Source of the DNA: Molanna angustata
Taxonomy: Eukaryota; Arthropoda; Insecta; Trichoptera; Molannidae
Direction of reading: 5' to 3'
Length of the DNA: 64,000 nt
Assembly: GCA_963576475.1 (NCBI GenBank)
Contig: OY754980.1
Coordinates: 27,269,486 to 27,333,485 of the forward strand
The stretch's first letter is position 1. Each line of letters begins with the position of its first letter. A program made the position numbers and the translations under genes. This document shows, in pieces, positions 12,701-20,109 of this stretch. Below the pieces are notes generated by a model, which saw nothing but the letters and a program-made list of their open reading frames with translations, was not told the origin of the DNA and ran no database searches.

Positions 12701-14043
12701 GTTTAGAATTATTAGATATTTTTCATGACACTTTACAACATTATCAAAAACAGATTGTAAACAATCACCTTCTCACTCACTGAATTTCTCTCCTCCTCCT
12801 CCTCCTGAAACATACTCGTAACTGTTTATGTGTATATCTTTTTTTAATTTTCTTGTCATGTATTATCCTATGAATTTTTCAAGTATGTAATCAATTACTG
12901 TATAATCATTAATTTAAATTGAAGTAAGCACTTTTGGCTCAACTTTTATACAATAAATGTAATGTAAAATAAATAACTTATAGCTGTAGCATTCTGTGAT
13001 AAAATAAATAAATACGTCTATTCAATACAATAAGTCAATTTGGAATAAGGGTTTATAGTTTAGTATGTATTCTTCAATTATACATACTATCGCCATCGAC
13101 AGTTGGATCTCATGTGTTACATGCAACTAGTATACATACATATTTTTTTAATAGAAAATGCCGTTAAAGACATAGAATGATTTAGAATGACAAAATTCTA
13201 TTTGTTATTTTCAAAAGATTTAAATCTTTATTATGGAAATTATTTAAACATATCATTTATAGTGAAAAAAGAACCTCCAAATCTAAATCATGTGTTGATT
13301 TTCCTTAAGTTATATTTTTCATATTATAAACAATAAAAAAATGTGTTCAATTTAAATTACATATTTTTTAATCCTAACTTTGTAAACCAATAAAAAAACA
13401 TGTGATAGAATAATGTATCGTTGTAAATACAATTACATGTATAATTTATAATGTGAATAAATTAGGTACATACTATGAATGTATTTAATATGCAAATAGA
13501 CAAATTGAAGACCTTTGAAAATGCTGTTCTACATTGTTATATTACATAATACTGAATAATAATTCTATGTGCACATAGGTCATTGGTAAATATAGTAAAA
13601 ATGACAACTTAATTATGTTTACAGGAAAAGTTTATCAGTGACAGCAGGTATTCTAATATGTTTATATATACATTGTCATAGAATAATTTTGTTAATATGA
13701 TTACAATGGTGCGTTCAAGATACGTATACAATTATTCTTTGAAGCAGAAACGCAAAGAATAACAATATTACAAATTAATACAAAACAACAGTTATACAGA
13801 AGTAGAAAAGTGGGTGACTAATAAAGACCATGTGAACTAGGTGATTTGCTGATACGAAAACGCCCACTTTGACATAACAAACCCCAAATATAATTACAAA
13901 ACATAATTATTAATATTTTTACAGCATATTTACATACCCAAAACGATTTTTAAATGTTTCAATCGAGTTGCAGAATCCTTTTTCGAATCTTGTATTTTTA
14001 CAGATGACTTTTTGACATCTTGATGCGACTTTTTGGCAAACAT
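596..14043 (-). CDS. RALGAPA1: RalGAP-alpha, N-terminal ~500 codons (gene span; partial)
   Basis: This is the catalytic-subunit gene of the RalGAP complex, which with a beta subunit stimulates GTP hydrolysis on Ral small GTPases in the cytoplasm. Coding exons read right to left: 14043-13938, 11181-11071, microexon 8420-8403 and/or 6872-6855, 5323-5152, 4412-3820, 1896-1576, 774-596. All junctions are GT-AG and phases join without a break, giving 500 codons with one microexon. Residues starting [13 protein letters not shown], then [42 protein letters not shown] and [15 protein letters not shown] match the family N-terminus as I know it from human RALGAPA1. Family proteins are near 2,000 residues, so about a quarter is here. 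The C-terminal tuberin-type GAP domain is outside the window. Insects usually have a single alpha gene, so the A1/A2 distinction is not meaningful. Introns carry LINEs, SINEs and inverted-repeat elements. Confidence 0.93.
1187..1351. mobile_element. Inverted-repeat MITE (CAGCCCCC family), copy 1
   Basis: Both ends carry TGTCATTTAGCTCAAGAAAA or its complement, forming ~45-bp inverted arms around a short centre, with terminal CAGCCCCC and GGGCGG. A second, shorter member is at 32,829-32,936. It lies in a RalGAP-alpha intron and has no coding capacity. The superfamily is not assigned because no clear target duplication was found. Confidence 0.7.
1576..1896 (-). CDS. RALGAPA1: RalGAP-alpha 321-nt exon
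   Basis: The acceptor TTTTCCAG and donor GTGAGA bound this phase 1/1 exon. It begins [13 protein letters not shown], continues [16 protein letters not shown] and then becomes a Ser/Thr/His/Gly-rich low-complexity linker ([18 protein letters not shown]). The start aligns with human LDIP and ARVIVIRWL. The serine-rich part corresponds to a poorly conserved region in the family. Confidence 0.9.
1925..2010 (+). mobile_element. tRNA-derived SINE head (family S2), fragment
   Basis: The sequence TGGCTCAATTAGTTAGATAT followed by TGACTCCTG and GGTTCCATTTCC resembles the A and B boxes of a tRNA-type pol III promoter. It matches other S2 copies in this window near 5,860, 33,430 and 62,040. Only the head is preserved. 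Confidence 0.55.
2133..3520 (+). mobile_element. 5'-truncated LINE with RNase H domain and poly-A tail
   Basis: One reading frame from about 2,112 to 3,443 is broken by a single TAA at 2,532-2,534. Downstream are RNase H motifs [21 protein letters not shown] and a final Asp in ALANRGAD, then a C-terminal zinc knuckle of form CX2CX8HX4C ([18 protein letters not shown]). That order is typical of I/Jockey-like non-LTR elements that keep an RNase H domain. The endonuclease and polymerase core are missing. A run of 13 A's ends the element at about 3,507-3,519. It sits in a RalGAP-alpha intron, opposite to the gene. Confidence 0.85.
2661..3443 (+). pseudogene. LINE polyprotein C-terminus (RNase H + CCHC)
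   Basis: This is the longest open part of the truncated LINE, 260 codons. It encodes most of the RNase H domain and the C-terminal CCHC knuckle before a natural stop. In the full element RNase H removes RNA from the RNA-DNA hybrid made by target-primed reverse transcription. All four acidic RNase H residues are present if the upstream YTDGS (just before the first Met) is counted. It lacks any promoter or the polymerase, so it is not expected to be functional. Confidence 0.75.
3521..3790 (-). mobile_element. Fragment of another LINE, minus strand
   Basis: The segment next to the poly-A tail contains ATCCCCGGAACGGCTGCTC, which recurs with changes at 56,129-56,150 inside a minus-strand LINE. 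The plus-strand LINE therefore appears to have inserted into, or recombined with, an older minus-strand element. Confidence 0.45.
3820..4412 (-). CDS. RALGAPA1: RalGAP-alpha 593-nt exon
   Basis: The acceptor TTTTCCAG precedes a split-Arg codon and [20 protein letters not shown]. The exon ends [10 protein letters not shown] before donor [14 protein letters not shown] near the start and [14 protein letters not shown] near the end match the family (human CLIPGF and HFKKYYLPYIFP). The middle is Pro/Ser/Thr-rich and looks like a less conserved linker. The exon is clearly richer in G+C than the flanking introns. Confidence 0.92.
4465..4632 (-). mobile_element. SINE family S1 copy
   Basis: Read on the minus strand, a tRNA-like head (GGTCGCGAGTTGGAATCC, a B-box relative) is followed by CATAAATGCTTG-type sequence and ends at GTTACAAGGACATATTCATT. 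Copies are at 7,665, 7,865, 27,425 and split 38,294/40,562. It is non-autonomous and inside a RalGAP-alpha intron. Confidence 0.7.
4725..4935. repeat. Dispersed repeat with AGAACGTTCC motifs
   Basis: The motif AAGAACGTTCCGTCTAAAAT and the phrase TTAGTCCAAGTTGATATT recur at 48,950-49,115 in the same order. Partial inverted copies of AACGTTCTTA occur within the segment, so a degraded MITE is likely. No ORF. Confidence 0.55.
5152..5323 (-). CDS. RALGAPA1: RalGAP-alpha exon following the microexons
   Basis: This 172-nt exon runs from acceptor TTCCCACAG to donor GTAATA. It encodes [20 protein letters not shown], then [20 protein letters not shown], ending at LRAEAVR. The human counterpart is HKSQREELDAILFIFEKIL and onward to IRREGVR. 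The last arginine codon is split AG/G across the next intron, so the exon ends in phase 2. Helical repeat-like, hydrophobic content fits the alpha-solenoid N-terminal part of the protein. Confidence 0.93.
5500..5945 (-). mobile_element. SINE S2 copy interrupted by a fold-back element
   Basis: The minus-strand tRNA-like head (TGGCTCAGTTGGTTCGG near 5,935 and GGGTTTGATCCCCGG near 5,885) and the tail phrase GTCAAATATTAATT near 5,520 frame this copy. Between tail and body lies the palindrome at 5,584-5,775. Intact relatives at 33,280-33,500 and 61,870-62,110 show that the palindrome is extra. Confidence 0.7.
5584..5775. mobile_element. Near-perfect ~88-bp-arm palindrome inside SINE
   Basis: The arms begin ATTATAATGGGTATTTTAAA and meet around a 15-20 bp centre (ACCCTTATCAACTGG), with only two or three mismatches over ~88 bp. 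The match is close enough that the arms must be recent or kept alike by gene conversion. No coding capacity. It could be a fold-back MITE. Confidence 0.75.
5946..6854. other. Intron sequence, no feature recognised
   Basis: AT-rich intron of RalGAP-alpha between the S2 SINE and microexon b. I see no ORF, tandem repeat or shared dispersed element here. Confidence 0.5.
6855..6872 (-). CDS. RALGAPA1: RalGAP-alpha 18-nt microexon, copy b (ELSFHL)
   Basis: This is the second 18-nt exon, about 1.5 kb downstream in transcription of copy a. It has acceptor CTTTCAG and donor GTGAGT. It encodes the same ELSFHL peptide in the same phase. Including a, b, both or neither all keep the frame. The conserved peptide with only synonymous change points to selection on both copies, and mutually exclusive use is the simplest reading. 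Confidence 0.75.
   Translation of the reverse strand, partial: SYPFI
7665..7965 (-). mobile_element. SINE S1, one copy plus a partial second
   Basis: The minus strand reads a B-box-like GAGTTCGAATCTTGCC, then GCATAAATGCTTA, then GTTACTACTAGAACATATTC. A second stretch at about 7,865-7,965 repeats GTCCTCGAAACAAGAACAAA and CCCTAAATTAAG. They lie between the two RalGAP-alpha microexons. Confidence 0.65.
8403..8420 (-). CDS. RALGAPA1: RalGAP-alpha 18-nt microexon, copy a (ELSFHL)
   Basis: This tiny exon is flanked by an acceptor (GCACAG) and a perfect donor (GTGAGT). With the phase-1 base from exon 2 it encodes Glu-Leu-Ser-Phe-His-Leu and returns to phase 1, so inclusion adds six residues with no frame change. 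It differs from the second copy at 6855-6872 at 3 of 18 bases, all synonymous wobble positions. The surrounding intron sequences of the two copies are not alike. Use of the exon is inferred; no transcript data are available. Confidence 0.75.
8421..9180. other. Intron sequence, no feature recognised
   Basis: Very AT-rich intron of RalGAP-alpha upstream of microexon a. Short TTACAATTAATG-type repetitions occur near 8,830-8,890, but nothing can be assigned. Confidence 0.4.
9200..9575 (+). repeat. Dispersed repeat ending in (GAAT)n
   Basis: It contains TAGAATAGTGCTTCCATTAT and GGGTAATCGAAAATACAACA, and ends with TGTGATGGTATGAATGAATG. Related copies are at 46,065-46,260 (plus) and 54,850-55,015 (minus). 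The simple-repeat end suggests a non-LTR retrotransposon or SINE 3' end. Confidence 0.55.
9815..9905 (+). mobile_element. LINE C-terminal remnant
   Basis: The plus strand reads [20 protein letters not shown] before a stop. The GRPKLRW.D motif is common at the C-terminus of insect non-LTR reverse transcriptases. Only about 30 codons remain. Confidence 0.6.
9937..10854. mobile_element. 918-bp fold-back element with ~200-bp inverted repeats
   Basis: The left arm (AGGTGGGTCGTTTACAAG, then CTAATATGTCCCTCAAGAAA) reappears inverted at the right end. Matching continues inward through the AACTCTGTT segments at about 10,130 and 10,650. The centre is AT-rich low complexity. There is no transposase ORF, so it is non-autonomous. 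It lies in RalGAP-alpha intron sequence. Confidence 0.75.
11071..11181 (-). CDS. RALGAPA1: RalGAP-alpha coding exon 2
   Basis: This 111-nt exon runs from acceptor ACAG (11182-11183 on the complement) to donor GTAAAT. It reads [20 protein letters not shown] and onward to NLRQR, matching the human segment containing QHFSHIYYVFFENF. It enters and leaves in phase 1. That phase lets it join directly to the 5323-5152 exon or first to either 18-nt microexon. Confidence 0.93.
11395..11790 (-). mobile_element. Retrotransposon coding remnant
   Basis: Minus-strand frames give [20 protein letters not shown] and nearby broken frames. The phrase resembles conserved text near the C-terminus of some invertebrate non-LTR polyproteins. 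Several frameshifts are needed to join the pieces. It lies in RalGAP-alpha intron 1. Confidence 0.45.
11890..12975 (+). mobile_element. Jockey-like LINE, internally deleted
   Basis: Broken plus-strand frames include [24 protein letters not shown] text near 12,060-12,110, [20 protein letters not shown] near 12,140-12,190 and [20 protein letters not shown] at 12,270-12,330. These belong to the pre-RT and post-RT parts of Jockey-type reverse transcriptases, so the catalytic core was deleted. The 3' end near 12,950-12,975 carries AATAAATGTAATGTAAAATA. Confidence 0.7.
13068..13135 (-). repeat. Rep1 family fragment
   Basis: Contains TCGCCATCGACAGTTGGATC and CATGTGTTACATGCAACTAG in minus orientation, the end of the Rep1 repeat described at 46,480-47,435. 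Confidence 0.6.
13938..14043 (-). CDS. RALGAPA1: RalGAP-alpha coding exon 1 (start codon)
   Basis: The exon holds 35 codons plus one base, beginning [13 protein letters not shown] and ending KHLKIVL. The ATG at 14043-14041 is preceded by four A's on the coding strand and aligns with the start of the human protein (MFSKKPHGDVKKS). The donor GTATGT follows at 13937. The phase-1 end plus the first two bases of the next exon makes an Asp codon. The basic, lysine-rich first 30 residues are typical of the family. Confidence 0.93.
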
Positions 14044-14200
14044 TTTTAATGTTGCACTTTTGGAGGCTGTTTAAATTATCATCAATTTGCTTAAAGCTGG
14101 CACATGATACATCCACACACTCACTGGTTTATTTGGTTTGTACGACGGAAAATTCATATTTACTTTTCATTTTAAATTCTAGGTTGACGTAAACAGTACA
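14044..14200. promoter_or_regulatory. Likely bidirectional promoter
   Basis: Only 157 bp separate the RalGAP-alpha start codon (minus) from the ATG of a plus-strand spliced ORF. A CRE/ATF-like TTGACGTAA lies at 14,184-14,192. No TATA box is obvious on either side, as is common for broadly expressed insect genes. Start sites are not visible from sequence. Confidence 0.5.
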
Positions 14201-14915
14201 ATGAACTTCGCCATATTTGAAATCATTGACAATAATCGTGTTGCCATGTCAAATAAACTTGCCAGTGGAGATATAAAATTGTTCAAAAGTAAGTTTTTAA
14301 ACTTTATTTTTTCTTTTCTGGTGAATAATATTTTAAAATCGAACAAGAATAAAATTTATCTATTTTATGACAGCATTTTAGATACCTATGTCCGTCATAT
14401 TTTGTGCAAATCGAACAAATAATAATTTTTTACAAATGTAATTATTTACTATATCAATTGCATAAAATATTTATATCAGGCGTTTTTTAATAGTCAGAAA
14501 CTATAGCGATTGCATAAATAACGGAGTAATTATAATAAATTCCAAAATGGTAAACCTTGAAAATTATTTAGCCATCGTAGTTTTGAATTATTATTTTTCT
14601 ATTTATTATTATTTTGAATAAGCATGTAACATATAAAATATTATATGTATGAGTATTCTAAATATTTTTTTAGATTTTTTTTTAATAGAGATTCCTCTGC
14701 AATGTTTTTTTTTATTTTTATGTGTACGATATTTTCATCATATTATGTCTACTTTTCTCATTTAGCTCATTGGATCGCTTTGGAGTTCCTTTTATTTATA
14801 CGAATTATTTTTAAATATTATTTATACTGTTTTATTTTTCTTCAGTGCTTTTTTAACTTTTTTGTTTAAGTGTTTAGATTTAACAAAAAAGCAGCAAATC
14901 CAGAGGGCACTGTAA
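14201..14915 (+). CDS. Candidate small divergent gene, two exons
   Basis: Exon 1 (14,201-14,288) encodes 29 residues, MNFAIFEIIDNNRVAMSNKL and onward to KLFK, and ends in phase 1 at a perfect donor GTAAGT. Exon 2 starts at 14,878 after a long pyrimidine tract and TTTAG. It continues in frame as NLTKKQQIQRAL to a TAA at 14,913-14,915, giving 41 residues. The same frame stays open for 15 more codons after that stop (ETTECRRYMHNELKN). Alternatively ACT/GTAAGA at 14,912 is a donor to an exon I did not find. AATAAA lies at 14,962. I do not recognise the protein; hydrophilic and helical looking. It may be a real small gene, a decaying one, or the 5' part of a longer gene. Confidence 0.4.
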
Positions 14916-15472
14916 GAGACTACCGAATGTAGGAGGTACATGCACAACGAGTTGAAAAATTAATAAATATAGGTAATACATAATAGAAATGCATGTCAAC
15001 ATTGTTCCGTTAACTAAAATATTAGGTCACACCTGAACTGACTTAACCACAAAGTACCCAAGGTATTTGATTATTATAATTAGATAAATACTATAAACAT
15101 AAGACTTTAATATAACTAGTATACTGAAAGTTTACTTCCATATTATCTGTGAATATAACGTCTTTATTAGCTTTTTTGCGATTTATGCTGATTCTTCATA
15201 AGTCGAGTATGTATGTATGTTTGTGACTATGTGCCTTGATTCAAATAATAATATAATGAAATGCTGGGTTCAAAACGAATTTTAAAATGATGTTTTCAGA
15301 TATATGCCTACACCATACCTTTGTACGTGTAAAGAGTAATTAGTTTCTTATGTATTTTGTATATTTTTCATTTCTGTTTGAGTATATAAATATCTACGAA
15401 TAAATAGGATGACTTCAATGATTTTTCAAGGCATTGCATCCAATAGAATATCTTTGAAAAAATAGTGATGAG

Positions 15473-15972
15473 CAATGCAAACCACGGTTTTGCATACTCG
15501 GTCGAGTTTTACTAGTCTTGGAGGATTGGATTATATTGATAGTACGTAGTTAATCGCTTACTTTTTAAATAAGAAATAATGTGCCGACCGCCGTGGCATA
15601 GTTAATAAGCCGTTTTTCTTCTGTGCGGGCGTCCTGGGCTCGATCCCCAGCAGAGGAGAAATTTATTTAAATTGATTTCTCTCACGCCAGTATTACTTCT
15701 CTGGGTTGGAAACACTGGTTAATTGGAACAAATTGCCATATGGCAATAAAATCGCCAATTGCGTAGGGTGCAAGGAAGTGCTAATTATTATTATTTTTAT
15801 AGAAAAATTGTAAAATTTTGCAGAACCGCAAGATTCTTGCATAAAGTCTTGCAAGAATCTTGGTCTTGCAAAGCCTGCATGGTCTTGGTCTTGTGTTCCT
15901 GGTCATGGTTTTGCAAGTCTCGCTAGACCAAGACCAAAACTGCGAAATTTGCAAGACTTTTGCATATCACTA
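15473..15972. mobile_element. hAT-like element with TAGTGAT termini, hosting a SINE
   Basis: The ends TAGTGATGAGCAATGCAAA and GCATATCACTA are inverted partners. The right half is rich in CTTGGTCTTGCAAG-type repeats, also found at 61,660-61,780 next to another TCATCACTA end. The S3 SINE at 15,581-15,803 interrupts it. No 8-bp target duplication is visible, so superfamily assignment is tentative. Confidence 0.5.
15581..15803 (+). mobile_element. SINE family S3 with LINE-type 3' hairpin
   Basis: The head CCGTGGCATAGTTAATAAGCC (A-box like) and GGGCTCGATCCCC (B box) mark a tRNA-derived pol III promoter. The body leads to TGGAACAAATTGCCATATGG, whose ATTGCC/GGCAAT hairpin is shared with LINE tails at 23,215, 26,775, 27,030 and 42,235. 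The tail is a short ATT repeat. It would move with LINE enzymes that recognise the shared end. Confidence 0.75.
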
Positions 15973-16047
15973 AGGCTGGGTTGTTTCAGCAAAATTATAG
16001 GTAATGGTATAGTTAAAGAACTTTCTTCTTCTTCTTCTTCGATGGCG

Positions 16048-16551
16048 CTACAGCCCAAGTCGAGCCTTGGCCTCCTTCAACTTCTGCCTCCAGCCCCGTC
16101 TGTCCTCAGCTGCCGTCCTCCAGTTTGTAATGCTTAGGAGCTGTACTGCATCTCTCCTCACCTCGTCCTGCCATCGCAACCTGGGTCTTCCTATCTTCCT
16201 TCTTCCTCCTGGATGATCAGTCATAATTCTCTTAGGAATTCGCATATTTGGCATTCTCTGAACATGTGCAGCCAATCTCAATCTCGATAGTCTTATATAT
16301 GTTGAGATACTGGGTGTTTCATATATTCTGGACAGTTCATCGTTTCGCCTTATACGCCACTCTTCCCCATCCTTCATTGGTCCACATATGCGGCGGAGAA
16401 CTTTCCTCTCAAATATATTCAAAGCTTCAACAGATTTTATTGTAAGTGTCAACGTCTCGCACCCATATGTAACCACAGTCCTTATAATTGTCTTGTATAG
16501 GATAATCTTGGTTTTCCTATGGACGTTTCGAGACTTAAACACTGGCACCAA
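16048..16551 (-). pseudogene. LINE polyprotein C-terminal fragment
   Basis: 167 codons read KTIIRTVVTYGCETLTLTIK, then FERKVLRRICGP, ending with GRPRLRWQDEVRRDA and a natural stop next to the (GAA)n tail. This thumb/C-terminal block is shared by many insect non-LTR elements. A second copy of the same family is at 41,165-41,665. Confidence 0.75.
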
Positions 16552-16589
16552 GGAGAAATATGTCCTGTTACCTGCTGAGATTCTTTTCT

Positions 16590-17096
16590 TTATTTCCTCC
16601 GCTTCCTTATTGCATTCCGTGAGATTCCCAAGTATGCGAATTGATTGACTGATTCGAATGTGTGATTCTCTGCTAGCTGCACGTTTCCTCTTGCTCTATT
16701 AGGTGCGTTTCGGCTTTGTATCATAAACTTTGTCTTTTCGTTATTAATCTTTATGGACACCTCATGTGCTACAGATACCAGGGGGTCGAGAACTTCCTTA
16801 ATGGCTGTTTGGGTTCTTTCAAGTATACTTAGATCATCCGCATATCCCACTATCTGACTGCTTTTGAAACATATATTAGAGCCATTGTCAACTGGTGTTC
16901 TGCGGATAACGTATTCCAGGGCGAGGTTGAAAAGAGTAGGAGCCAGACTATCTCCTTGCTTTAATCCCTGTGTGATTGCAAAAGTCTCTGTTAAATCACC
17001 CCGCACCTTAACTCTACATTGTGAGTTGGTCATTGTCATTTTCACGAGTCTTACTAATTTAGGTGGGATTTGGAATTGTAAGAGGATATCATACAA
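16590..17096 (-). pseudogene. LINE reverse transcriptase core fragment
   Basis: 168 open codons contain the RT palm motif VGYADDLSIL and the upstream GLKQGDSLAPTLFNLALE block. They continue into the region ending TFESVNQFAYLGISRN. RT copies element RNA at the nicked target. The frame is cut on the left by the MITE at 17,108 and shifts on the right into the next fragment. Confidence 0.75.
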
Positions 17097-17107
17097 TTTT
17101 TCTCTAT

Positions 17108-17301
17108 CAGGGGGGCAAGTCTGGTTCGACCGGCGAAATCAAAACCCCAGTGATTACCCATATCATGGATATAATTATAGCATGGAGTTCTATGACATCT
17201 AAAGATATTGTAGAACTCCATATAATAATTATATCCATGATATGCATATGGGTAATCACTGGGGTTTTGATTTCGCCGATTGAATCAGACGTGCCCCCCT
17301 G
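17108..17301. mobile_element. CAGGGGGGCAAGTC MITE inside RT
   Basis: The terminal inverted repeats are CAGGGGGGCAAGTCTG and its near complement (CAGACGTGCCCCCCTG). The interior is itself palindromic around GAACTCCAT arms. It splits the LINE frame between Ser-Thr and Asp-Arg of the FKQAYDS region, so it inserted after the LINE. A second copy is at 35,364-35,490. Confidence 0.8.
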
Positions 17302-18170
17302 TTGAGTCGTATGCTTGCTTGAAGTCAATAAACAACTGGTAGATATCTACATCGAACTCACAACATTTTGCCAAAATTTGACGGACAGTGGTCCGTTGTG
17401 GATCTACCCGCTCTAAAGCCTGCCTGACATTCCCCCAAAATGTTCTCAGCATATGGCTCAAGTCTTCTTTTTAATATTATGGTGAGTAGATTGTAGGCAG
17501 TACATAATAGTGATATGCCCCAAAAGTTTTCACACTTTTACCTGTCACCTTTCTTGTAAATAGGGCATATAATGCTTGTTTGCCATTCTTCTGGGATCTT
17601 TTCTAAGGTCCACACTTTTGATATCAGGTTGCACAATAAAGTTATTAAGTGTGCATTTCCATATTTAAACAGCTCTGCTGGTATCTATCTAGCTGGTATG
17701 TTATCTATCCCTGGTGCCTTATTATTTTTAAGTATTTTTAAAGCTGCTGTTATATCGACAATCGTTGGCGGTGCAACCAATATGAAGATATAAAGAACTT
17801 TGATTTCATAAAATTGTTCAAAATGGAGTCGTTTGACGGCATGACATTTTAATGAAACAATCAAAAGGATTGAACAATTTTATGTTATCAAAGTATTTTA
17901 ACTATAGGTACTCTTACTTTAATCTTTGTTCGAGAAACAGCCGAGTAATAGACAAAATATTATGGGTCTTAAAGTTTTTAACAAAAATTTTTGATTTAAT
18001 ATTTGATTTAGGTATTTATAATAATTATTAGAAAATATACCTTGGGTATAACAGCGTTACTTGAGCAACCCCACGCAATCTCCCCAATATAGCATAATTA
18101 GAATTAGAAGATCAACCTGCTAAAAAAATTAAATATAACTACTCCCAATCCCATACAACATAATATAAAT

Positions 18171-18916
18171 TCTTCTTCTTCTTCTTCTTCGTTTAGTAGA
18201 CCTAGTTGGTCTGTTCTTCAGAAACTATGCCTCCTGGGATGACGAAGTCCAGCTATCCTTCCATCTATTGGGTGGTCTACCGGGCAGGCGGCGGCCGGAA
18301 GGAATTTCATTTGCTGCTATATTTGCAAGCCGATCACTGTCCATCCTGGCTACGTGGTCCCTCCAATGCCTTCTTCTGGATCTACTCCATCGAACGATGT
18401 CCTGTATTCCACATGTTTTCCTTATTTGAACATTGCGAACACGATCTCGGAGAGTTTTACCAGTGATTGACCTTAGGACCTTCATCTCCGTTGTCCTTAG
18501 GAGCCCCTTGGTTCGTACAGTATCTGCTCGCGTTTCCACAGCATACGTCATGATCGGTCGCACACATGTTTTATATATTCTGACCTTACTGTCAATACGC
18601 ATGTGTTTATTTTTCCAGATCATATTTTTCAGACATCCAGATACGACAGATGCTTTATTGACTTGTTCGCGGACTTCAGTGTATAAGTCGTTATGGCTGC
18701 AGATCTCTACTCCTAAATATTTGAAACTCATTACTTGTTCCACGGGCTTATCATCAACAGTTAGCTTACACCTTGAAGGTTGTTTGGATATAGTAATACT
18801 TTTTGTTTTACTGACTGATATAGCCATGTTTAGCCTCTGTGATACCACATGGAATTTGTTCAACATTATTTGCAAGTCATTCTCAGTTTCAGTTATTATC
18901 ACCGCATCATCTGCAT
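18171..18916 (-). mobile_element. Truncated LINE with 14-bp target duplication
   Basis: AACATAATATAAAT occurs at 18,157-18,170 and 18,917-18,930, flanking an insertion that begins (minus strand) at CYADDAVIITETENDLQIML. It runs through YKTCVRPIMTYAVETRAD and LPGRPPNRWKDSW to a stop at 18,225, then a tail of GAA repeats. One open frame of ~230 codons covers the YADD box to the C-terminus. It is a clean 5'-truncated, target-primed insertion. Confidence 0.9.
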
Positions 18917-18930
18917 AACATAATATAAAT

Positions 18931-19900
18931 AATAAAGTTAATTTAATTGTGCACTTCATTGACATATTATTATATACGATTTTTGTACAACACTACTACA
19001 CGTATGTAGATACAATGGCGCTTACCGAAAAATTCAAAAGTAAGACAAAAGGTCACATATTTAATTGTGTTTTACTTTCACGTGAAATTGATATGCATTG
19101 ATTTGGTTAATTTATTGAACTAAATTCAAAATGAATACGAAATGCTGTAAAATTAATTTGTTTTGATTAAAATTGATGTACCTAAATGTAATTAAATTTT
19201 ATATGAATTAAACTGAATAATACTTCCATCGTCACTTAATTGAAATACCTATTGTGTGAGGTTCTATCAAATGCATTTATCAAATCGTTGATTTATTAAT
19301 TATATTATCATCATGCGTTGACACGGAAATAATTAAAAAGTCGATAATTTTTTAATGTCTGAAAATGTAAATTTATTTAAGCACATTGTGTAATTAATAA
19401 TGTAGCACACCTAATAATTATAAACAAACATAAATCACATTACAGTTATACCTATTTTTCTTATTAAATTATGATCAATTATAAATCCACGATTGGTTCT
19501 CTAGTAGTTACCTATACTATGTAAATGTACATATGTAGGTACCTGCATACATAACGCTGACGTGATTAAATAGTGGGATATCTCTTAAATAATAATTCCT
19601 ACATTATAGATTGATGAATAAAAATGAGTCTGCACCTTTTGAATATTTGTATGACGATATTCAATGCTTTGTTTTCTCAAGAAAATAATTTTCAGGAAAT
19701 ACACCTAAGGGGCAGGGTAAGGCAATGTAGGCAGTATGAGAATGTACGTCATTTTAAAGATTATAACCGTGTGCAACCCTAGTTAGTGTATTTGAATCGA
19801 GCGTTATACTCATAGAAAAGAAATTTTTTAGAAAAGAAATTTTATGGTTTATTTGATTTTACAAAAAAGTGAGTTTTATAAAATGCCTCTCATTTAAAAA
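18931..19900. other. AT-rich intergenic DNA, nothing recognised
   Basis: No exon-like ORF with splice sites or shared repeat was noticed. Short TAGGTACCTA-like words are frequent. Confidence 0.4.
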
Positions 19901-20109
19901 GATCATGTTTCTAAGCTTTCTGAAAAAAAAAATAAAAAATAAATACGCAAAAGTACCTACACAAAATGAAAAAAAGTGTATCGGGCTAATGTATATAGAC
20001 AAATAATGAGAGAATAATACATATATATTTTTGTAGAAGACGTAACTTTTAAGAGTACGGCGTAATGAGCATCCAAAAAGTATCTTGGAACATATCCCGT
20101 CACCTTAAT

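Larger units (their letters stand above)
16021..17790 (-). mobile_element. LINE RT segment with (GAA)n tail, split by a MITE
   Basis: On the minus strand: ALKILKNNKAPGIDNIPA (RT start) near 17,710-17,750, EKIPEEWQTSIICPIYKKGD near 17,550-17,600, an FKQAYDS block near 17,310, then LKQGDSLAPTLFNLALEYVI and VGYADDLSILE at 16,840-16,990. The C-terminal GRPRLRWQDEVRRDAVQLLS ends near 16,050 before (GAA)n. The catalytic YADD is intact, but there are stops, a frameshift near 16,580 and a small duplication near 17,695. The 5' half with the endonuclease is absent. Confidence 0.85.

Noticed and set aside
14645..14869. Phe/Tyr-rich 74-codon plus-strand ORF
   Set aside because: T-rich low complexity within the intron of the divergent candidate gene; it includes the pyrimidine tract of the next acceptor.
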